From NCBI RefSeq assembly GCF_021462225.1, contig NC_061804.1, positions 6,494,740-6,558,739 of the forward strand: a DNA stretch of 64,000 nucleotides. Reading direction: 5' to 3'. This DNA is from Girardinichthys multiradiatus. Lineage: Eukaryota; Chordata; Actinopteri; Cyprinodontiformes; Goodeidae. The notes under the pieces were generated by a model. That model saw nothing but the letters and a program-made list of their open reading frames with translations. It did not search any database and was not told the DNA's origin. Each line of letters begins with the position of its first letter. Within the stretch, counting starts at the first letter, position 1. Made by a program: the position numbers and the translations under genes. Shown piece after piece: positions 11,396 to 21,546 of the stretch.

Positions 11396-11683
11396 GTGCG
11401 CAGTTGGTAGCACTGTTGCCTTGCAGCAGGAAGGTTCTGGGTTCAACTCCTGGCCGGGGTCTTTCTGCATGGAGTCCCACTCTCAAAAACCATGACTGTT
11501 AGGTTAATTGGTTTCTGTGAATGGGTGTGTGCTTGGTTCTTTGTCCTGTGTGTGTCTGTGTTGCCCTGCGATGGACTTGCAACCTGTCCAGGGTGTACCC
11601 TGCCTCCTGCCCATAGACTGTTGGAGACAGGCACCAGCTTCCCAGTGACCCACTATGGAAGAAGCGGTAGAAAATGACTGACT
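11396..11683 (+). mobile_element. tRNA-derived SINE, family A, complete copy
   Basis: A 288-bp element lies between imperfect 12-bp duplications, GATAAAAACAAA (11384-11395) and GATAAAAGCAAA (11684-11695). The head has a pol III box A-like GCGCAGTTGGTAGC and a box B-like GGGTTCAACTCC, indicating tRNA ancestry. The body is the common GTCCTGTGTGTGTCTGTG...TGCGATGGAC region, and the tail is GAAGCGGTAGAAAATGACTGACTG. Related copies lie at 25453 and 42568. Open frames across it are coincidental. Confidence 0.8.
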
Positions 11684-11695
11684 GATAAAAGCAAA

Positions 11696-14580
11696 CTCAA
11701 ACTAATCCTAAAATAACTAGTGCTAAAATAACTGTAATACAATAACGGAAATGACAATTCATACTTTTGTAATTATTCTTTATCTTTTTGTGTAAACAAA
11801 AGAAAAACTAACCATCCAAGGTTAGTTTGAACATCTGGATGATGAATATCCTTCTCATAACTAAATGCAGAAGAGGGTCCAGATGACTTCTATGGGTCCA
11901 ACCTGCAGAGAGGCGTCCCAGAGTGTTGAGAAGACCTCCACTGTGTTGTCTTTATTCTCTTTCCTCACTATTTATGCATATATTGTTATTTCTGTACCTG
12001 ACTTTTTCTTTTTTCATTGTTTCTAATAGCAGACATTTTCTGCTCTTTCCCAGTTAATTATTCATGGGTACGTAATGATGACAAAACATGTTATTGTATA
12101 ATGTTTGTTTAATATAACTGTCTCTTGCATGTAAATCTTTGTTTGTACAGGTCAAATGTTCACACTTTCAGGCAAGTATGTACAGCAAAGACATTTAACT
12201 GTGTAGTTGTATATGCTCCCTTATTTTCCTATACATCAGTAATTCCCATCATTTATCTCTAACCAGATCTTTTATCTTCTGCATAGCAAAAAAAAGTCTA
12301 CAAAATTCACTTCTTTCTAAACGATGTGTTTTTACTGATAACACTGCTGTGCCGTGTTCTCCACAACATGTGATTTTAATCAGACGTTCCTTCTAGCAAG
12401 TGCGGCTCCTTCATTAGTATTCGCTGCGCTCACCTCGGTGCACTGCTGGCTGCTCTCATTCTCACTCGCAGCACTGTCTTCTTCACTGTAGGATATGATA
12501 CATAATGCATGCACTTCAATGACTCCCCACCTTGCTCCCACGTTCTCCTGTGCTGCTGTAGCTCCTCAACCTGATGTCCGCAGAAAATAATTGGGTAAAG
12601 GTTGCGTTATTAACAGAAAGAAAGGAGGAGATTGATTACCTGAAGATCCAGCCAATGAACTGACCCCAAGAGATGAGACGCAATATGGTCTTTATGCAAA
12701 TTTTATTTGCGTTAACATAATTTGTACAGTAATAAACTGCAGAGGAAGAGCAAAGATTAGAATATAAAGATTTAAATAACCTCAAGATGAGTTTTGAATA
12801 ACAAAATGACTTTTTTGAGTACTGATAAGAACAGAGAAGTATGTTTACATAAGATATTTTATGTAACTCTTTTCAAACTGCTTTAGTTATTTGATTGTAT
12901 GTCATCAGACACGACAATGAATGAATAAATACATGAATATGAATAAATATCCTTTATTCTCATTGTCATGAGTACAACGAAACTGAAAAAAGAAGATAAT
13001 TTCCACCAGATATAGTTTTGTTGCTGTGATGTTGTAATGTATGTTGCTATTTTTTAGGAGATTTTGTGGACATGTTGAGTATAAAAACTTATACTGAAAC
13101 TGTAGCTTCTCAGAAAACATTACTGAGAGTCCTATATCCAGTCTGCAGTGAGCTTTTCTTGGCCAGACCAAAATGAAGTGGAGCACCAGCCCTCATCAAA
13201 TCACTGAATAATTCTGTCAGTTTTAAAGTTATCTCCAACCGATTTTTCATACATCTCAGCTGAGACACAATCACAGTTGACTCTCCTTTTTCATGAACAG
13301 AGGTTTCGTCAGATGATGCTGTGCCTGAAAAATATCCCTATTTTATGTAAGTGGAGCATGAGCATCGCTGAATTGCTGTAAAAGTGACCGCAGTTAGGCA
13401 ACACTGACAAAATGAGCCTCTTTCTAGTCACATTTTCAGGTTCCTTTTGTTGTCTGAGAACAGAAACAGGAATGTAAGGAGTGTAAGAACAAGCTTTTCT
13501 TGGAATTTAGTTGAATTAAGACAAGGTATGTGAGCAAAGACAGTTGTAAAAAGCAATTAATTGAGAACAAGCAGAATGCAACAGGTAGAGCTTTAATTTA
13601 TTAATGTTTTATCCCCCCTGCACCTTTGGTGGTCATCAGGGTACTGAGGCCTCTCAAAACAAATTAAGTCAACTATTTTTAAAGCAAAGTAATTAAAACG
13701 ACCACCATTGACCAAAGTGTGAAACACTAAATTGCACTCCAACATCCAGCAGAGCATATTAAAATTATTCAAAGACATAACTGAGAAAATAAAAAGCAAA
13801 ATAAAATGGCATTACATCATAAATAAAAGAAAAGTTACTTCACCAAACCACAAAGAGGTCACTTTTACTGCTTATAGGTTTGCAGTTATTGGTAGCTTTT
13901 CAACTAAATCTTATGTGTTTTCTTCAACATAACTTTTACAAAAGTGTTTTTTTAACAATTCATCAATTACAGGATCTGTAATTATTTATACTTACTGGTG
14001 TAAATAAAATGTATACCCCCCAAAAATTGGTGAAAGATCCTTTGCTTTTGTTAAAGTTTTAATGTTGCTATGGCAATCGGTTCTTAGCATTAACATCTAA
14101 AAGCATTACTAAAAACATAAAACCAACAAAATTTTGGGTTTGATGACTGAATGATACACATTTGAAATAGACTAATTTATAAAATAGATTTCACTTATTT
14201 GGCAATGTTACTTCTGATTGCCTTTTATTACATAATTTGACAAACAAACAGAATGATAATAATAATAGGGCCAGATAAAACTAAACGATAGACCACAATT
14301 TATTTTTAAATACCTGAAAACAAGAACAAAGTGAAAGAACAAATGTAAAACTAGTCTTGGCAAAACGTTGGAAAATGAACAAAAGGTATTTGTCATTGAA
14401 AATCCTAAGTTGTCAAACAAAGAGAAATCCGAGGAAAATAAAATTATTGATCAAAATTAGACCCTAAGAGGAATTAGGCCTGAAAAATTGTCTGGAAAAT
14501 ATTCTAGCAAAGCTGCAACCAGAAGACACCTGGGTCCTCATACTGAGACTTGATGCCTTTAAGGCGTGCAGAATTGCAGG
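11696..14580. other. long AT-rich intergenic stretch
   Basis: No gene or well-bounded repeat. About 12390-12560 is richer in G+C without a convincing frame. A short element at about 12935-12985 (CTTTATTCTCATTGTCATG then ACAACGAAACTG) resembles common fish LINE/SINE tails but cannot be delimited. Short open frames (12905-13186 minus, 13593-13799 minus, 14208-14420 minus) show no domain. Confidence 0.4.
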
Positions 14581-16159
14581 CATTCAATTCAATTCAGTTC
14601 AATTCAATTCACAACACATGTTGTCTCAAGGCACTTCACAAAAGTCAGGTACATACATTCCAATTAATCCTATCCACTGAACTGTACAGTCAGATTCATT
14701 TATTCAAATTGGATAAAAAGTTTTTCTATCTTAGGAAGACTCGATGCAACAGATTGCATTGAGTCAGAGACTTGTAACAGTCACTCCTCCTGGATGAGCA
14801 TGTAGAGACAGTGGACAGTCACTGGCGTTGACTTTGAAGCGATGCCTCATACTGAGCATGCATGTAGCAACAGTGGAGAGGAAAAACTCCCTTTTAACAG
14901 GAAGAAACCTCCAGCAGAACCAGGCTCAGTGTGAGCGGCCATCTGCCATGACCGACAGGGGGTTAGAGAGAACAGATCAGAGACACAAAGAGAACAAAGA
15001 AGCACTGATCCAGGAGTACTTTCTGGGAAGGAAATGTAAATGTTAATGGATGTACAATAGCTCCTTTACTTGTTTCATCTAGAAAGAAATAACAGGTACA
15101 CTCTGAACCAGTTTTTAAGGAAGAGCACATATAATCAGTTACAGTAAAAGCTCAATCAATTGCTATGAGAAAGGGTTAAACGCTGAAAGACAGGGCCATG
15201 TGGATCATCAGTAGAGAGTGAGCATTAAGTTGTTGCCAGCAGAAGCTTGGATGCCCCCTCCAGAAAGGTATCAGAGGTAGACACAGAGTCAGGCCAGGTG
15301 TAGCTTCTAGGAAGAGAAAAGAGAGAGAACATAAAGTTAAAAGCTGAAATTACGGCAAATAATGCAAAATTAGAGAGTAGTGTGAGAATGTAGCGAAGAA
15401 GGTGAAAGTGGTCATTATGTCCTCCAGCAGCCTAAGCCTATAGCAGCATAACTACAGAGATAGCTCAGGATAAACTAAGCCACTCTAACTATAAGCTTTA
15501 TCAAAAAGGAAAGTTTTAAGCCTAGCCTTAAAAATAGACAGGGTGTCTGCCTCACGGACTAAAACTGGGAGTTGGTTCCACAGGAGAGGAGCCTGATAAC
15601 TAAAAGATCTGCCTCCCATTCTACTTCTAGAGACTCTAGTATAGGATAGGATATTTCTAATTTTGGCAATGTTCTGGAGGTGAAAGAAGGATATCCTAGA
15701 AACCTGTTTAATATGGGATTTAAGTGACATGTCCTGGTCAAAAATAACACCAAGGTTTTTTACTTTATTACCGGAGGTCAATTTAATGCCATCCAGGTTA
15801 AGTAATTGACTAAGCAGTTTCTTTTTTAAAGACTCCGGTCCAAAGACGACAACTTCTGTTTAGAAGCAAAATATTTAAAGTCATCCAAGTTTTTATGTCT
15901 TCCAAGACATGCTTGTAGTTTATCTAACTGGTTGGGCTCATCAGGATTTATGGATAAGTAAAGCTAAGTTCATCAGCGTAACAGTGAAAATTTATTCAAT
16001 GCTGCCTGATAATTTTACCTATTGGAAGCATATATATAGTAAAGAGAATTGGCCCAAGTACTGAACCCTGTGGTACTCCACAATTAACCCTGGAGTTTAA
16101 AGATGATTTATCATTTACATGAACAAACTGGAATCTGTCAGACTAATAAGATTTCAATC
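14581..16159 (-). mobile_element. L2/CR1-type LINE, 3' half
   Basis: Read on the minus strand this is the end of the LINE that resumes at 21541. It holds the RT core from the [10 protein letters not shown] block, then the end of ORF2 at 15485, a ~900-bp 3' UTR (GTTTCTTCCTGTTAAAAGGG...) and a tail near CTTGAGACAACATGTGTTG that ends in GAATT repeats (14581-14610). The UTR recurs at 49697 and 52022. The match to the 21.5-24 kb part rests on the RT reading passing from GIRGTAL to KSY..SDR across the insertion. Confidence 0.8.
15485..16159 (-). pseudogene. L2/CR1-type LINE ORF2, RT palm and C-terminal end
   Basis: The minus strand encodes [18 protein letters not shown] at about 16030-16090, then FHCYADE, where the expected YADD catalytic motif has an acidic change. 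Frameshifts follow, then VKNLGVIFDQDMSLKSHI and a C-terminal segment with RSFSYQAPLLWNQLP and ending FLFDKAYS at 15485. These are successive RT palm, thumb and C-terminal blocks of L2/CR1/Rex1-type LINEs. Stops and frameshifts make it inactive. Confidence 0.8.
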
Positions 16160-16200
16160 TGAGAAGACTCACAAAGAAAGGGATGGCAATTAGAAAAGTT

Positions 16201-16585
16201 TTAATTATGTGAAATTACATGGTTATTTATTTGGCTCTCGGACCTGGGAGGAAGACATGAATGCTGAGAATGACATGAGCTAAGATGATCATTTGTAAGG
16301 CTTAGATTTAGAGATGTCTTCTCCCTGATCTGACATGATGGGGGTTTTGTCCACAATGAGGGTTTTGTCCACAATGAGGGTTTTGTCCACGATGAATCGC
16401 GCAGGAATCCAGGACCTCTCCTCAGGACCATAGCCCTCCCAGTCCACTGGGTAACGTATGCCACGTCCTTGCCGTCTAGACCGGATGATGCGCCGGACAA
16501 TGTAGACCGGGCCATCAGCAAGAAGCCGGGCATGTGGAGGGGGCCCGGAGACGGGACACCACATAGGGCTTGATCCGGGACACAT
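16201..16585 (-). pseudogene. chromovirus integrase C-terminal chromodomain
   Basis: The minus-strand frame 16289-16585 encodes a chromodomain near residues 27-68: [12 protein letters not shown], then a [15 protein letters not shown] block with the aromatic residues typical of chromodomains. In chromoviruses this tail is thought to direct integration to particular chromatin. It is followed by three tandem 18-bp units (16342-16395) that repeat a VDKT-containing peptide. The frame is separated from the integrase body by stops and a frameshift. Confidence 0.8.
16342..16395. repeat. three tandem 18-bp units
   Basis: Units at 16342-16359, 16360-16377 and 16378-16395 read GGGTTTTGTCCACAATGA; the third has one change (ACGATGA). 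They lie just downstream of the chromodomain coding part and keep the frame. Confidence 0.9.
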
Positions 16586-16622
16586 GGAAGGTAGGGTGAA
16601 CTTTCATGGAGCGAGGCAGACG

Positions 16623-18196
16623 TTAATGAACAGCTACGGGACTGATGATCTTGGATATGGGAAAAGGTCCCACAAAACGAGGTGCCAGCTTACGGGAGTC
16701 AACCAGGAGCGGGAGGTCCTTGGTGAACAGCCAAACCTTCTTTCCCACCTGGTAGCTTGGAGCAGGGACTCTCCAACGATTTGCTGTGTGTGCCTGCATC
16801 TCCGACATCCTGATCATAGACCTTCTTGCCTTTCTCCATATGCTTTGACATCTTAGGGTCGCGGCCTGAGCAGAGGGAACCTTAGCTTCTTTCTCCTGGA
16901 CTGTGAACATGGGTAGCTGAAAACCAAACACTACTTGGAAAGGGGATAACCCTGTGGCACTAGCCAGAAGGGTGCTGACAGCATATTCAACCCAGGGTAA
17001 ATTTTGAGACCATTTTGTTGCGTCTGACTCACGTAGTGCACGAAGTTTGGTCTCCAACTCCTGGTTGGCCCTCTCAGTCCTGAGGACAAACTAACTGTAA
17101 TCCCCAGCAAGTAACAAAACTCTTTCCAGAAACGTGACACAAAGTGGGGCCCCCTGTCTGAGTCAATGTCTGTGGGTATGCCATGAAGGCGAAAAACCTC
17201 ACGTGCCAGAATGTCCCCCATTTCCTTGGATGAAGGCAGCTTCTTGAGAGGAACTAGGTGAACCATCTTTGAAAATCTGTCAATGACAGTTAACAGAACT
17301 GTGAAGCCATTAGAAACTGGAAAACCTGTGACGAAGTCCATGGCTATGTGTGACCAGGGACATGGAGGAATGGGTAGGGGATGCAAGAGTCCAGCAGGAG
17401 GGCGACGAAAAGACTTGGCTTGGGAACATTGAGTACAGGCCGTGATGTAATCTGTGACATCTTTGACAAGAGATGGCCACCAAAATTGAGTCTGGATCAT
17501 CTGCAACGTGCTGCTGATACCAGGATGACAGAACAGACGTGAATTATGGCATGAATTAAGTACCTTGGGTACGAGGCGCTCCGGGACAAAACACCGGTCA
17601 GGTGGGAATGAAGTTGGGATAGGGAGGTCTTTGGTGGCATCCCTAACCTCTCCTTCCAACTCCAACCTGGTGACAGAGAGTCTCACTGATTCCGGGAGAA
17701 TAAACTCATCCTCCCCAGAGGCCTGTGACTCAGAGGGCTCCTGTATTCTGGACAGGGCGTGTGGTTTGCCATTTTTTACTCCAGGTCTGAAAGACAGAGA
17801 GAAGTTGAATCTTCCAAAAAAAAAAGCCCACCTTGCCTGCCTGGGATTAAGGCGCTTCGCTGGTCTCAGGTACTCCAGGTTCTTATGATCTGTCCAAACA
17901 AGAAACTGTTCCTTAGCCCCCTCTAGCCAATGCCTCCACTCCTTGAGAGCCAACTTGACTGCCAGCTGTTCTTGGTCCCCCACATCATAATTGCGCTCTG
18001 CTTGGGACAAAGTCCTAGAAAAGAAGGCACATGGGTGAATACGATCATCAGACCTTCTTTGGCTTAGGACTGCTCCAACCCCAGTGTTAGAGGCGTCAAC
18101 CTCCACTATTGGGGTTAGGGGACCGTAGAACAGTAGCAGATGTAAATAAACCTTTGAGCTTGACAAAAGCTCTTTCTGCCATCTCGTTCCATACAA
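16623..18196 (-). pseudogene. chromovirus RNase H and integrase
   Basis: Frame 16931-18196 (421 aa) holds RNase H and most of the integrase. RNase H shows VEVDAS (Asp34), Glu77 and WTDHKNLEYL (Asp103). The integrase has a His-His-Cys-Cys zinc site (H217, H224, C254, C257), the first core Asp in IAMDFVTGFP (287) and the second in DSDRGPHF (347). A frameshift near 17080 moves the rest, with the GLSPFQVVFGFQLP block, into frame 16623-17057, which ends at a stop. RNase H removes template RNA and integrase inserts the cDNA. Not functional as it stands. Confidence 0.88.
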
Positions 18197-19223
18197 ACTT
18201 GGTCTTAGACAAAGTGAGAGTATTGAGAGGGGCTGCTACAAGGCTATAATTTCTGATGAAACGTCTGCAAAAGTTAGCAAACCCCAGAAACCTATGAAGC
18301 TGTTTGCGATCGGCAGGAGAAGGCCATTCCAAGACCGCCTTGACTTTGGAAGGGTCCACTATGACTTGGTCTGGAAAGATGATGAATCCTAGGAATGAAG
18401 TGGTGGTGGTTTGAAATTCACACTTTTCAGCTTTGAAAAACAGATGATTTTGAAGAAGACGGAGGAGAACGGCCCGAACATGACTTCTGTGAGTTTCCAG
18501 ATCCTGGGAATAAATCAGAATGTCATCAAGGTAAACAAAAACAAACTGTCCAACCATGTCCCTCAGGACATCATTCACCAATGCCTGAAAAACTGCAGGG
18601 GCATTGGTTAAACCAAAAGGCATTACACAGTACTCATAGTGACCAGTGGGAGTGTTAAATGCCGTCTTCCATTCGTCCCCTTCCTTGATGCGGACAAGGT
18701 GGTAAGCGTTTCTCAAATCTAGCTTGGAGAAAATATTGGCGCCTTGAATCTGGTCAAAAGCAGTGTTCATTAGTGGTAGAGGATATCGGTTATTGATGGT
18801 GATGTTGTTTAGTCCCCTATAGTCGATGCATGGTCTCAAGGAACCATCCTTCTTCCCCACAAAGAAGAAGCCTGCCCCTGCTGGAGAAGAAGAGGGTCTG
18901 ATTATACCAGCTTTAAGTGACTCATCAACATATTTCCTCATGGCTTGGTTCTCTGGTCCAGACAATGAATACAATCGACCCCTAGGGGGAGATGTGCATG
19001 GTAGGAGCTCAATGGCGCAGTAATAGGGTCTGTGAGGTGGAAGTGCCGTGGCACTGGACTTGATGAAAACCTCCTTAAAAGCATGATATTCAGGAGGCAC
19101 CTTAGACAAATCAGGGTATGTCTCCTCAATGTCATTTTGGAATATTATCTGTGGTGGCAGAAGACAGACACGTGGCCGAGCAGGATTTAGACCAGCCCAA
19201 AATATCTTTGGCTTGCCAGTCAA
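18096..19223 (-). pseudogene. chromovirus reverse transcriptase
   Basis: A 375-aa frame covers the RT fingers and palm in order: [20 protein letters not shown] and CIDYRGLNN (residues 112-140), [11 protein letters not shown] (165-175), MPFGLTNAP (201-209) and the catalytic YLDD at 231-234 (about 18522-18533). It continues through the connection region ([12 protein letters not shown]). The catalytic residues are intact. The frame overlaps the RNase H/IN frame by about 100 bp but in a different phase, so a frameshift separates them. Confidence 0.9.
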
Positions 19224-19653
19224 TGTGGGGGTTGTGCTTTTGTAACCAGGAGGCCCCTAAAACAATGGGTAGTTTAGGCAAGTTGATGATCCTGAAAGTC
19301 ACTTCATCCAAATGGTTGCACCCCAGTGTGAGTTTGATTACCTCCGTTTTGTAGTGTGAACTGTTGATACTATGACCATCAAAAGCCAGGACATTACGGG
19401 TGTCAGACGTGGGAATGAGCTTGATGTCATGGTCCCTGGCGAATGACTCATCCATAAATTCTGTGTCTGCCCCTGAGTCAATGAACACTGACACCTGATG
19501 AGAAGTAGAAGACACTTGAATGGTTGCAGGAAATGTGCATGAGGAGACAGACAGTTGACTACGGCTCAGTAGAGATCTCCTCACCTCTACTGAGCCTGGG
19601 CTTTTAACGGACACTTGAAGGCAACATGACCCTGTCCACCACAATAAAAACAC
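19132..19653 (-). pseudogene. chromovirus aspartic protease region
   Basis: The 173-aa frame holds the retroelement protease active site FIDSGADTEFMD near residues 57-68 (DSG form, as in many gypsy elements), followed by [15 protein letters not shown] near the C-terminus. It overlaps the 3' end of gag in another phase and is followed by RT after a phase change near 19150-19220. It would cleave the Gag-Pol polyprotein. Confidence 0.85.
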
Positions 19654-20507
19654 AAGTTGTTCTTCCTTCGTTGATCACGCTCCCCCGCAGAAATCTTTGA
19701 ACGACCCAACTGCATGGGCTCCAGGTCATAACAGTAATCAGAAGGGGGTGGAAGATCCTTGGGTTCTCGGTGGTGAACAGGACTGTGAGCTGAGGAGGGT
19801 TTAACCTCCCTATGACGCCTCTCCCTCCTCCTTTCTGTGAGCCGTAAATCGATGTGGGTTGCCAGGTCCTCAAGTTGGTGAAGGGAGGCAGGGTAGACCC
19901 GGGTAGCCAGTTCATCCTTGATGTTCTCATTAATACCTTGCATGAAAGCATCCATTTGAGCATGCTCATTCCAGAAACTGTCAGCTGCCAACAAATTAAA
20001 GTCAATAATATATGATGTGATGCTTCTCGCCCCCTGTTTAATGGAGAGTAAACCTCTGGCAGCTTCACAACTAGGAAGAACTGGATCAAAAACCCTGATG
20101 AGCTCCTTCGAGAATCCAGAATAAGAAGCACACGTGACCAAACCATTTTGCCACTCAGCAGTGCCCCATTGCTTAGCCTTTCCAGAGAGCAGGGAAATAA
20201 CAAACGCCACCTTAGAGCGCTCAGAATGAAACGAAGATGGCTGAAGCTCAAAATGAATCTCACACTGAGTAAGAAAAGCACTGCAATGGTCAGGATCTCC
20301 CTTAAACAGCTCAGGGGGCATGAGTCTAGGTTATCTTACCACAGCGGAAAAATCGGGAACTCTGGGGGAAACTGGCTGTGAGGGTGCTGGCGTGGAGGCA
20401 GGAGTCATGGAACACAGCATAGAAATTATTTCCTCCATGCCAGAATCTAGATGGGCAATAGAGTGATCAACATTAGTGCGCCACTGCTGTGCTGGCGATG
20501 GGTCCAT
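19587..20507 (-). pseudogene. chromovirus gag with CCHC zinc knuckle
   Basis: The likely start is the ATG at 20507, only 18 nt after the 5' LTR end. One in-frame TAA at about 20331-20333 divides the frame; coding continues from MPPELFKGDPDHC. The body has a capsid-like region, an Arg-rich stretch (RLTERRRERRHRE) and a zinc knuckle CFYCGGQGHVAFKC near the C-terminus. It would form the particle and bind RNA. Apart from that stop the frame is open to 19587. Confidence 0.85.
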
Positions 20508-20525
20508 CTTTTGGCCAGATTTTAC

Positions 20526-21307
20526 TATCACGACCAGAGACAAGGAACCCAAATTCAGCCAAACACAAAGTGATAAGTAAAAAGGTTTATTCAGTAACTC
20601 AGGATCAGAAAGCAGGAGAACAGCAGTCAGCTTCCAGGAACCACTGAGGACAGAGAGACTAGTTAGTGGCTGAATAAAACTCAGGATTTGCAAAGAGTTA
20701 GATAAATCACTAACCTTCTCAGTATGGGGATGAGGCACAGAATCAGGAGAAGGAAGTGATCCAGACAGTTAATGAGGAAGCGTCCAACAGACTGCAGTCA
20801 GATTGCTGACTGATCCAAATCCTCCGGGGAATCAGCTGAAGCTGTGACAGGAACACAGAGAGCTGTGATTGTCCTCTTGACAATAATTCCAGGTGGACTT
20901 GAGAGCCAGGCGGGCTCAGGCTGAGTAAACCAGTGTCTAGGCTGAGGCATAAATCCAGGGACAGAAACAGGGTTGAATTCCAGGGCTAGAGGCGTCAGAC
21001 AAGGGGCAGACAGAGGCAGAAAACAGAGTCGAAATCCAGAAATCCAATCCATCAGACAAGGAGCAGGCAGGCAAAATCCATGAGGCAAGGCAAGGTCAGA
21101 GACCAAGATCAGTCAGGAAGGAACGCTGGATAACTACTCACAAATGTTTTTGAAAATCTGGCACTGTCTGCCTGTCAGAGGGCTGTATATAACTACAGCT
21201 CCACAGGTGTGTGGCATGACAGTGATTGCGCAGCAGCAGACAGGTGAAGCAGATGAGTTGATTGCATGAGTGAGAGCAGAGCAGGCAGACGGGCCAGAAT
21301 CATAACA
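20526..21307 (-). mobile_element. chromovirus 5' LTR
   Basis: On the minus strand the segment starts TGTTATGATTCTGGCC and ends TTGGGTTCCTTGTCTCTGGTCGTGATA. Its first ~250 bp are closely similar to the solo LTR at 28027-28757, whose ends are proved by target duplications, which places this start. The 3' end is set by alignment to that LTR and by the gag ATG. Length is about 782 bp against 731 bp for the solo copy. Confidence 0.75.
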
Positions 21308-21540
21308 GAGCGAGGAACCCAAGAGTAGATGAGAAGGAAGATAGTGGAGGAGGGATGAGCTCAGCTGACAAGCGAGGATGAACACAGCTGATGGTCCTTT
21401 AAAAGCAAGGCGTCGGAAGTTGGTTGGATGGAGAATCAGATGGACAAGATGCTGATTGTAAGGCTGGGAGATGCACAAAAGAGTAATTGGAAGGAGGAGA
21501 TGGTGAAGGTGAGTCATTCTGAATTTTCATCTAAACTCCA
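21308..21540. other. extra segment between LTR start and LINE junction
   Basis: 233 bp outside the chromovirus 5' LTR but inside the LINE insertion. On the minus strand it ends CTCTTGGGTTCCTCGCTC next to the LTR start, and that TTGGGTTCCT motif resembles the 3' end of the LTRs. It may be the tail of another LTR or part of a composite insertion. Confidence 0.4.
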
Positions 21541-21546
21541 TTTAAA

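Larger units (their letters stand above)
16160..21540 (-). mobile_element. 5.4-kb insertion carrying a degenerate chromovirus (Ty3/gypsy)
   Basis: This segment interrupts the LINE RT coding region. It is flanked by GATTGAAA (minus reading of 16152-16159) and GATTTAAA (minus reading of 21541-21548), an 8-bp imperfect duplication. On the minus strand it carries a 5' LTR (21307-20526), gag, PR, RT, RNase H, IN and a chromodomain, which is the Ty3/gypsy gene order. A C-terminal chromodomain marks chromoviruses, and the LTR and short leader suit the sushi-type fish lineage. No 3' LTR is present: only about 40 bp separate the chromodomain frame from the LINE. An extra 233 bp lies outside the 5' LTR. 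Confidence 0.8.

Noticed and set aside
11396..11480. Possible tRNA gene
   Set aside because: Only the promoter boxes are tRNA-like; the segment is the head of a SINE with target duplications and a tail.
12390..12560. G+C-richer block as an exon or CpG-type promoter
   Set aside because: No open frame with splice sites and no CpG cluster were seen; nothing supports a gene.
14828..15046. A frame of 72-83 aa found three times (14828, 49952, 52713) with similar protein sequence
   Set aside because: All three lie antisense in the 3' UTR of the same L2-type LINE. The similarity is that of the repeat DNA, with no domain and no support for translation.
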